Shown here: one piece after another, positions 7,292-11,743 of the stretch
Layout: each line of letters begins with the position of its first letter
Position numbering within the stretch: the first letter of the stretch is position 1
Assembly (NCBI GenBank): GCA_018648945.1
Contig: JABGQJ010000189.1
Coordinates: forward strand, 1-11,743
Direction: 5' to 3'
DNA length: 11,743 nt
Source: Victivallales bacterium
GTDB taxonomy: Bacteria > Verrucomicrobiota > Lentisphaeria > Oligosphaerales > Lenti-02
Position numbers and translations under genes: made by a program
The notes under the pieces: model-generated
Told to the model about the DNA's origin: nothing
The model's database searches: none
What the model saw: only the letters and a program-made list of their open reading frames with translations

Positions 7292-8563
7292 CTACCCCAG
7301 GTCGCGGTGCTCGTATCCGTCAGTCCCGGGCTGCCCGATCTCGTCCGCGAAATCGAGGCGGAGGACCATGACTTCGCCTTCCATTTCCTCCACCGGCAAG
7401 CGGGGGATGCGGAGGCAGGGCTCGGAGTCCTTGTGATAGACGGGGAGGCGGCTCAGGCAGGCTTCCATTTCGCGACCGTCGTTGAGCAGCGTTACCCGCT
7501 CGGGGAGCTGACGGATGGGGTGCAGGACCAGGGCATTGCCAGTGACTTCTTGGAGATGCACGTAGACCGTCTTGCCACGCTGGCTAGTCAGCACTTGGCG
7601 GTTGTCGGTCATGCCAGGCACGGCCTCGGCATCGAAGGACTCCTTGACGCGCTGGTACCAATCGCCAATGCGGCGGAGCATGGCTTCCTCGTTGGGGGCG
7701 ATGCGACCGAGAGCGTCGGGGCCCACATTGAGCAAGTAGTTGGCGCCCTTGGCCATCATCCGGTCGATGCTCTGGATCATGTATTTGGTCGTGTAGTAGT
7801 CCTCGTCCTCGCGGAATCCCCAGCTCTGTAGACCGATGGCCTGGCAGGCCTCGGTGGCGGTCGCGAAGGCGGGGATGTCGTAGACTGTCTTGCTGTAGTC
7901 GCGCTCGTAGACGGTGATGTCGCCCGGGCTCAGCCCCCGATCGTTGATCATTGCCGCCGGTTGTAGCTCGCGGATCATATCGTTGAGACTGGCGTCCTCG
8001 ATGCCAAGCCGTTGCGCATCCCACCAGATGCCGTGGATCTTGCCGTACTTGGTACACAGCTCGCGGATCTGCCCCTTCACGTAGTCCACGTAGCGGGCCA
8101 CATCCGGCTCGTCGCCGGGCTGGGGACCGGAGAGCTCGTGGGCGCGCCCCTCGTTGGGGTAGTTGGGGTGGTTGTGATCGACAAACGAGTAATACAGGCA
8201 GAGCGGGATGTTGCGTCGCTGGCACGCCGCCGCCAACATGGCCAGCGTATCGCGCCCATAGGGTGTGTTGGTGATCTTGTACTCGGTCAGGGCCGAGTCC
8301 CACATGCAGAAGCCGTCGATGTGCTTGGTGGTGAAGGTGAGATAACGCATGCCGCTGGCTTCGGCGATGTCCAGCCACCGGTCGGGATCGAACTCCACCG
8401 GATTGAACTGCTGTACGAAGGGCTCGTATTCGGGCCGCGACAGTCCCTGCCGGTACTGAATCTGCTCGTGCCACGCGGGCACGGCGTACACGCCCCAGTG
8501 CAGAAAGAGTCCGTATCTCGCCGATTGGAACCAGTCTCGCTCGTCGTCAAACCAACGCGTCAT
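7292..8563 (-). CDS. GH29-type alpha-L-fucosidase-like glycoside hydrolase, cytoplasmic
   Basis: This 423-residue protein has the GH29 catalytic barrel: RYGLFLHWGVYAVPA at 16-30, FTTKHIDGFCMWDS at 77-90, RNIPLCLYYSFVDHNHPNYP at 117-136, GIWWDA at 178-183, a MINDRG segment at 205-210, QSWGF at 246-250 and ANYLLNVGPDALGRI at 274-288. By family alignment the nucleophile is probably Asp182. After about 320 comes a small beta-rich C-terminal domain. GH29 enzymes release alpha-linked L-fucose by a retaining mechanism. There is no signal peptide, so it probably acts inside the cell on imported oligosaccharides. The usual HHD motif reads HID (81-83), and the residues after HWG differ from the common EWY pattern, so it belongs to a divergent subgroup and the sugar specificity is not certain. 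GAGG (complement of 8574-8577) precedes the start by 10 nt and lies in the end of the UroD-like gene. It is the second gene of that pair. Confidence 0.9.
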   Translation of the reverse strand: MTRWFDDERDWFQSARYGLFLHWGVYAVPAWHEQIQYRQGLSRPEYEPFVQQFNPVEFDPDRWLDIAEASGMRYLTFTTKHIDGFCMWDSALTEYKITNTPYGRDTLAMLAAACQRRNIPLCLYYSFVDHNHPNYPNEGRAHELSGPQPGDEPDVARYVDYVKGQIRELCTKYGKIHGIWWDAQRLGIEDASLNDMIRELQPAAMINDRGLSPGDITVYERDYSKTVYDIPAFATATEACQAIGLQSWGFREDEDYYTTKYMIQSIDRMMAKGANYLLNVGPDALGRIAPNEEAMLRRIGDWYQRVKESFDAEAVPGMTDNRQVLTSQRGKTVYVHLQEVTGNALVLHPIRQLPERVTLLNDGREMEACLSRLPVYHKDSEPCLRIPRLPVEEMEGEVMVLRLDFADEIGQPGTDGYEHRDLG

Positions 8564-8568
8564 AGTCT

Positions 8569-9603
8569 CTATACCTCGTGGAGGGCTTCAAAGATGGCCC
8601 CAATGTTCTCCGGTGGCACGTCCGGCAGCACCGCCTCGTGACTGGGCGAAAGCACCAGTCCTGTCGGGAAGAGTTCGCATAGCTGGCGCACCTTCGCCCG
8701 CAGGTCGTCGGGCGTGCCATGCACCAGAAGGTCCTGGGCGTCGATGCCGCCGCAGAAGGAGGTCTGCGAGCCGAAGTCCCGCGCCAGGCGGTCCGGCGCC
8801 ATGCCGGTTGCCAGGGCTTGGATCGGATGGATCACATCCGCACCGAGACCGACCAGGTCGGGGATGATCTCGGAGACTGCTCCGCAGGAATGATGGATGA
8901 CCTTCAGACCATAGTCGTGGGCCTGCTCGATCAGTTGGCGGGTACCGGGAAACACGAACTCGCGCAGGGCGTCCGGCGAGAGCATCAGCCCGCTCTGACT
9001 GCCGAAGTCGTTGCCGATCAGCACCGCCTGCAGGAGATCGCCCGCCGCCTCGTAGAAGATGCGGTTGGCATCCAGATAGAACTCCGTGATGCGGCCGATC
9101 ACCGCTCGGAACATCTCCGGGGCCGTGAGCATGGTCATCAGCGCATTCTCCATCCCGAATGCCGAGCAGGCATCCTGGAAGTGGGCCGACCACATGATGC
9201 CCAGTTTGGCGAAATCGTCCGGCACGTCCTGGACAGCTTGGCGACACTCGGCGGCGTGCATATGCTCCGCCGGATTGGGCCAGTCGAAGCCCGCGATGCA
9301 GGCCGGATCAGTCATGTCCTCGAAGAAGCCCGGCGCGGTCAAGGTCCGCTCCTCGTAGTCGTCCCCGCTCGCCTTGGCGAAGTCGAACGCGCAGGCGATG
9401 TGATTCGCGGGCGGGCGGCTGAAGGGGACCTCGATGGGCCATACATCGTCATCCAGTTGCCGCTTGAGCCCGGCCATATCCGTCACGCCGAAGTGGGCCA
9501 GCAGGCCGGGCACCGCCTCCGTCGTCGGCATCCCCAACCACCCCGCCGGGCGGTCCACATCCCGCCGTTCCACCGTCGCTAGAAACCGCTCGATCCGATT
9601 CAT
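8569..9603 (-). CDS. Uroporphyrinogen decarboxylase-like (UroD/MtaA/CmuA superfamily) protein
   Basis: This 344-residue TIM-barrel protein belongs to the UroD-like superfamily but is not HemE. It starts MNRIERFLATVERRDVDRPA, the usual opening of the methyltransferase-like branch, and carries IHHSCGAVSEIIPDLV at 236-251, GADVIHPIQ at 254-262, FCGGIDAQ at 283-290 and SPSHEAVLPDVPPENI at 319-334. H238-x-C240 matches the zinc-binding HxC of MtaA-type corrinoid methyltransferases; the later zinc-ligand Cys of MtaA is replaced by His322. Its substrate is unknown. Family members methylate coenzyme M or handle methyl groups with corrinoid proteins, but no corrinoid protein gene is nearby. The ATG at 9603 is preferred because GGAAAGG (complement of 9612-9618) lies 8 nt upstream; the TTG at 9627 is less likely. 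The GH29 gene begins 5 nt after its stop, so the two are probably one operon. Confidence 0.87.
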   Translation of the reverse strand: MNRIERFLATVERRDVDRPAGWLGMPTTEAVPGLLAHFGVTDMAGLKRQLDDDVWPIEVPFSRPPANHIACAFDFAKASGDDYEERTLTAPGFFEDMTDPACIAGFDWPNPAEHMHAAECRQAVQDVPDDFAKLGIMWSAHFQDACSAFGMENALMTMLTAPEMFRAVIGRITEFYLDANRIFYEAAGDLLQAVLIGNDFGSQSGLMLSPDALREFVFPGTRQLIEQAHDYGLKVIHHSCGAVSEIIPDLVGLGADVIHPIQALATGMAPDRLARDFGSQTSFCGGIDAQDLLVHGTPDDLRAKVRQLCELFPTGLVLSPSHEAVLPDVPPENIGAIFEALHEV

Positions 9604-9647
9604 GGTGTTGACCTTTCCAGTAGCCAAGAGTCACGTCTCGGAATCTA

Positions 9648-9688
9648 GCCACGAAAGCCGCGAAAGCCATGGAGCGGCCGAGGGCCGC
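9648..9688. repeat. Doubled CGAAAGCC unit plus GC-rich hairpin
   Basis: CGAAAGCC occurs at 9652-9659 and again at 9661-9668, a 9-nt period. It is followed by GCGGCC (9674-9679), the loop GAG, and GGCCGC (9683-9688), a perfect 6-bp stem. The combination looks like a piece of a dispersed intergenic repeat; I recall similar strings in Lentisphaerae and Verrucomicrobia genomes, which I cannot verify here. Confidence 0.5.
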
Positions 9689-9702
9689 AACCAAAGGGAA
9701 CT

Positions 9703-9751
9703 GAACATCGAACACCGAACGTCCAACATCGAACATCGAATGGGGGAGGGG
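9703..9751. repeat. 49-bp intergenic repeat, copy 1
   Basis: This copy is built from AACATCGAAC-like units (GAACATCGAA at 9703-9712, CACCGAACGT, CCAACATCGA, ACATCGAATG) and ends in GGGGAGGGG. It matches copy 2 at 42 of 49 positions without gaps, in the same orientation. Read as protein it gives the NIEHRTSNIEHR string, a known source of spurious ORFs. Confidence 0.8.
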
Positions 9752-9844
9752 AGGCGCGACGCTTTGATCTGTGGATCAACGGATTGCGACTATCCTCCGC
9801 CGAGGACCTCATTCAGAAAGAAAGAAATGGCGTGATAGTAGTAC

Positions 9845-9881
9845 GAAGGGGAGGAAATGGGGAAGGGGGAAGAAGAGGGAA
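9845..9881. repeat. G/A-only run with partial repeat tail
   Basis: The stretch is purine-only on the + strand for 37 nt apart from the single T at 9858. It contains AAATGGGGAAGGGG starting at 9855, which repeats the tail of the 49-bp element (GAATGGGGAAGGGG). It may be a third, truncated copy or simple low-complexity sequence joining the two full copies. Confidence 0.5.
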
Positions 9882-9927
9882 CGTCGGACGCTGAACGCCC
9901 AACATCGAACGTCGAATGGGGAAGGGG
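9879..9927. repeat. 49-bp intergenic repeat, copy 2
   Basis: This copy begins GAACGTCGGA and ends GGGGAAGGGG, and lies 8 nt downstream of the nitrilase stop codon. It matches copy 1 at 42 of 49 positions; the seven differences (positions 5, 9, 12, 14, 20, 33 and 44 of the unit) are all transitions. Its place just after a stop codon suggests it is transcribed as part of the nitrilase mRNA 3' end. Confidence 0.8.
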
Positions 9928-9935
9928 AAGAGAAA

Positions 9936-10841
9936 TCAGCGGTTTGCGGCGTTTGCGGCGAGGCTCTCGGCCAGGTAGTCGTCCAGGAGCTGGAGCTCGA
10001 ACTCGGCGACCACATCCATCGCCGTGCGCTTGTCGGTCGTGCTGTAGATCAGCGCCGGGCCAATATTGGGCGGGGTGTCGATGATGACCTCGCCCAGGTA
10101 CTTCTTCTCGATCTCGGGGAACTTCGCCCGATTCTTGTCCAAGTGAACCATCACGCGGTCCAGGTTGATGGTGGCACGGGCGACATTGGTGTAGCAGTCG
10201 GTCACCTTCAACTCGCGGCCAAAGGGATCCAGCACGCCGCAGCCGTTGAACTGGAGCGCGGAGACGAAGAACGCCCGGCAGTCGTAGGCCCACATCTGCT
10301 GCATCAGGCCGCCATGGTAGGCGCTGGCAAAGGTCAGGATATCGGGCTTCAGTGCACGGTATTGCTGACGCAGTTCCTCGAAGTTCAGGTCGAAGCAGAT
10401 CACGCCACCCAACCGGCCAATCGCGGTGTCGATGACCACGGCTTCCGTGCCCGAACGTTCGCCCTTCTCGATCGCGCCCATGGTCAGGTTGACCTTGTGG
10501 TACACGCCCAGAATGCTGCCGTCTGGCCCGAAGTACACGATCGAGTTGTAGACATTCTCCCCCTCGCGAACGCGCGACGCGCCGGCCACATGACACTGCT
10601 CAGCGGCGGCAAACCGCGCGTAGGTCTGCAGCAGAGGGCCCGGATCCGCCACCTCTTCGGCTGTCTCCAGGGTCTGGGCCAGAATCGCCAGCTCGCAGGT
10701 CACGACCAGATCCAGGCCGTACCCCTTGAGGGAGTTCAGCTTGGCCTCCATCTCCCGACAGATAATCTCCCCAGCGTTGGCAGCACCACCGTGCGTGCTT
10801 GTCGCGAACTGCACTCCAGCAACATTGACAAACTTGGCCAT
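9936..10841 (-). CDS. Carbon-nitrogen hydrolase (nitrilase superfamily)
   Basis: This 301-residue protein has the alpha-beta-beta-alpha nitrilase fold with its full catalytic triad: Glu50 (VTCELA), Lys116 (GVYHKVNLT) and Cys149 (GVICFDLNFEELR), plus the supporting acidic segment near 125 (AIEKGE). Such enzymes hydrolyse amides, carbamoyl groups or nitriles through a cysteine thioester in the cytoplasm. The sequence does not identify the substrate. The fold ends near 230, and a 70-residue C-terminal extension (FPEIEKKYLGEVIIDTPPNI at 241-260) follows, as in several bacterial members. Two in-frame ATGs lie 6 nt apart; the second (10841) is chosen because of its ribosome binding site. The gene stands alone: the UroD-like gene downstream is separated by 332 nt of repeats, and the LamG gene upstream is divergent. 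Confidence 0.9.
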   Translation of the reverse strand: MAKFVNVAGVQFATSTHGGAANAGEIICREMEAKLNSLKGYGLDLVVTCELAILAQTLETAEEVADPGPLLQTYARFAAAEQCHVAGASRVREGENVYNSIVYFGPDGSILGVYHKVNLTMGAIEKGERSGTEAVVIDTAIGRLGGVICFDLNFEELRQQYRALKPDILTFASAYHGGLMQQMWAYDCRAFFVSALQFNGCGVLDPFGRELKVTDCYTNVARATINLDRVMVHLDKNRAKFPEIEKKYLGEVIIDTPPNIGPALIYSTTDKRTAMDVVAEFELQLLDDYLAESLAANAANR

Positions 10842-10847
10842 GGTCAT

Positions 10848-10853
10848 TCCTCA
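10848..10853 (-). promoter_or_regulatory. Ribosome binding site that decides the nitrilase start
   Basis: TGAGGA on the - strand directly abuts the first ATG (10847), which leaves no spacer, but sits 6 nt before the second ATG (10841). The second is therefore the likely start, removing two residues (MT) from the longest open frame. Confidence 0.65.
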
Positions 10854-11017
10854 GCATATGTGTGTCTCAGGGGCGAGCCGCAACTGTGCGCGCAGTCCGG
10901 CCCCATTCTGCGCTCACTCTACCGACCCCAACGCCGAGCGTCCACTGCCAAGGGGCAACACCTGCTTCGCAAAACGACGACGCCGTATTACCGTGTGGCA
11001 ACTCGTAAGCACTCCAT

Positions 11018-11021
11018 GGAG
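11018..11021 (+). promoter_or_regulatory. Ribosome binding site of the LamG gene
   Basis: GGAG lies 9 nt before the ATG at 11031. An in-frame ATG at 11016 has no Shine-Dalgarno upstream and would add MEITD before the signal peptide, so 11031 is preferred. Confidence 0.5.
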
Positions 11022-11030
11022 ATCACCGAT

Positions 11031-11743
11031 ATGCGCCCTCTACTGCTAACCGCCTTCCTGTGCGCCTTGCGCCTGAGCGTGTCTGCCGGAACCGTGGCCT
11101 ACTGGGAGTTCGACCGTCTAGACGGTGCGAACACACCGGCTGCGGTGGGCGGGAAGGCCTTCACGTTGCGCAGTGCCGGTGCAGGCGGCGACTTCGAGAT
11201 GGCAAAGGCCCCCGCCATGCAGAAGCTCCTGAACCCGGATCGGACGCCAGCCTTTGCTGGGGATGCTGTGGGGAATCCAGGGGCGCTGGCTTGCCCCGGC
11301 AACCCCGAAGCCAACCGCTACCTGACCACCGGGCCGGGCACCAATGTCCTGCGCCTTCACCAGACCGCCTGGACCGTGGAAGGCTGGGTCCGCTTCACCG
11401 GTGATGTGCCCGATGGCTACGGCGACATCATCCTCACCACGCGCGACGCCCCCAATTTCTGCGGCCTCAACCTGATGGTCCTGCGTCCGCACAGCTTGGC
11501 CGAGCCGCTCCGCCTCGCCTGCCACTTCGAGGTGAAGGCAGCGGACAACGTTCCTCGCTCGACCTTCACCATGGTGACCAGCCCCGCTCTTCATCCAGGC
11601 AGATGGCATCATGTCGCCCTGACCTGGGACGCCACCGGGGAGGGGGCACCCCGCACCAGCATCTACGTGGATGGCATGCGGGCGGCAGAGGGGGAAACCC
11701 CGGCCGAATTCGACACCGCATCCGCCGACGAACGCACCATCGA
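11031..11743 (+). CDS. Secreted LamG / concanavalin A-like domain protein (3'-partial)
   Basis: The frame is open from ATG 11031 to the right edge (237 codons, then two bases), with no stop codon seen. Residues 1-19 (MRPLLLTAFLCALRLSVSAG) are a signal peptide, probably cleaved after Ala19, so the protein is exported. The mature part opens with GTVAYWEFD, typical of LamG-type jelly-roll domains in environmental bacteria. The hallmarks are TAWTVEGWVRF at 112-122, HPGRWHHVALTWD at 188-200 and IYVDGM at 211-216. Such domains bind sugars or serve as beta-sandwich modules in large surface or carbohydrate-active proteins; what follows downstream is unknown. Its upstream neighbour is the divergent nitrilase gene. 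The LamG-like fold assignment is good; the role cannot be fixed from this fragment. Confidence 0.85.
   Translation, partial: MRPLLLTAFLCALRLSVSAGTVAYWEFDRLDGANTPAAVGGKAFTLRSAGAGGDFEMAKAPAMQKLLNPDRTPAFAGDAVGNPGALACPGNPEANRYLTTGPGTNVLRLHQTAWTVEGWVRFTGDVPDGYGDIILTTRDAPNFCGLNLMVLRPHSLAEPLRLACHFEVKAADNVPRSTFTMVTSPALHPGRWHHVALTWDATGEGAPRTSIYVDGMRAAEGETPAEFDTASADERTI

Larger units (their letters stand above)
9604..9935. other. Repeat-bearing intergenic stretch
   Basis: These 332 nt lie between the nitrilase stop and the UroD-like start, both on the - strand. No convincing gene is present: the - strand frame open from 10596 to 9790 is an out-of-frame shadow of the nitrilase gene continuing through repeats. 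The stretch holds a doubled CGAAAGCC unit with a hairpin (9648-9688), two 49-bp repeats (9703-9751 and 9879-9927) and a purine-only run between them. Any promoter for the UroD-like/GH29 pair should lie near 9604-9700, but I see no good -35/-10 pair. Confidence 0.7.
10842..11030. other. Divergent intergenic region between nitrilase and LamG genes
   Basis: These 189 nt must hold promoters for both directions. For the + strand, TATTAC at 10986-10991 is a possible -10 box but lacks a convincing -35. For the - strand I find none with room for a leader. An imperfect palindrome (12 of 14 positions symmetric) at 10883-10896, ACTG...CAGT around GCGC, could be an operator. All of these are weak. Confidence 0.3.

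Noticed and set aside
8719..9582. Open frame of 287 codons on the + strand
   Set aside because: It is opposite the UroD-like gene, whose - strand product has clear family motifs.
8569..9603. HemE (haem biosynthesis uroporphyrinogen decarboxylase)
   Set aside because: The N-terminal HemE signature is absent, and the HSCG and GGIDAQ motifs belong to the methyltransferase-like branch.
9434..9835. Open frame containing a NIEHRTSNIEHR string
   Set aside because: It is a translation of the 49-bp repeat and CGAAAGCC units, with the rest antisense to the UroD-like gene.
9790..10596. Open frame of 268 codons on the - strand
   Set aside because: It is the nitrilase gene read out of frame, extended through the intergenic repeats; Arg-rich with repeat-derived residues.

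Overview
The window is GC-rich and densely coding, with seven genes and two small repeat fields. The taxon can only be inferred. Three things point to the PVC superphylum (Lentisphaerae, Kiritimatiellota, Verrucomicrobia, Planctomycetes) or a similar uncultured lineage: a secreted LamG protein, a UroD-like/GH29 gene pair, and intergenic repeats built on AACATCGAAC-type units, which I recall as common in such genomes. No tRNA, rRNA, CRISPR array, transposase or integrase is visible.

Left half (about 1-6938, + strand). Three closely spaced genes read in the same direction. The first is cut by the left edge of the window. It encodes at least 1,900 residues: a transglutaminase-like domain, DUF4011, a split Upf1-like superfamily 1 helicase, a Vsr/MTES_1575-like nuclease-fold domain and a C-terminal DUF3320. 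This is the layout of the single-protein antiphage system I recall as Hhe (DUF4011-helicase-Vsr). It is followed after 60 nt by a short CorA-like membrane protein with a GMN motif, then after 1 nt by a 140-residue protein with three predicted membrane helices and a lysine-rich tail. A DUF4011 helicase-nuclease with two co-directional membrane proteins is the most interesting feature of the window: a candidate defence module in which a DNA-sensing enzyme is paired with a membrane channel effector. Several residues expected at the nuclease active site are changed, so signalling to the membrane partners may matter more than DNA cleavage. This is inference.

Middle (6939-7291). This is a non-coding gap between convergent gene groups, with two GC-rich hairpins but no clear intrinsic terminator. 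It is a natural boundary between the putative defence cluster and the metabolic genes.

Right half (7292-11743). On the - strand, a UroD-like protein (methyltransferase-type rather than HemE) is followed after 5 nt by a cytoplasmic GH29-type fucosidase-like enzyme. Upstream of this pair, 9604-9935 holds repeats, including two copies of a 49-bp element that differ only by transitions. Next is a - strand nitrilase-superfamily amidohydrolase with an intact Glu-Lys-Cys triad. It diverges from a + strand secreted LamG protein that runs off the right edge. This half looks like ordinary carbohydrate and small-molecule metabolism of a polysaccharide-degrading bacterium.
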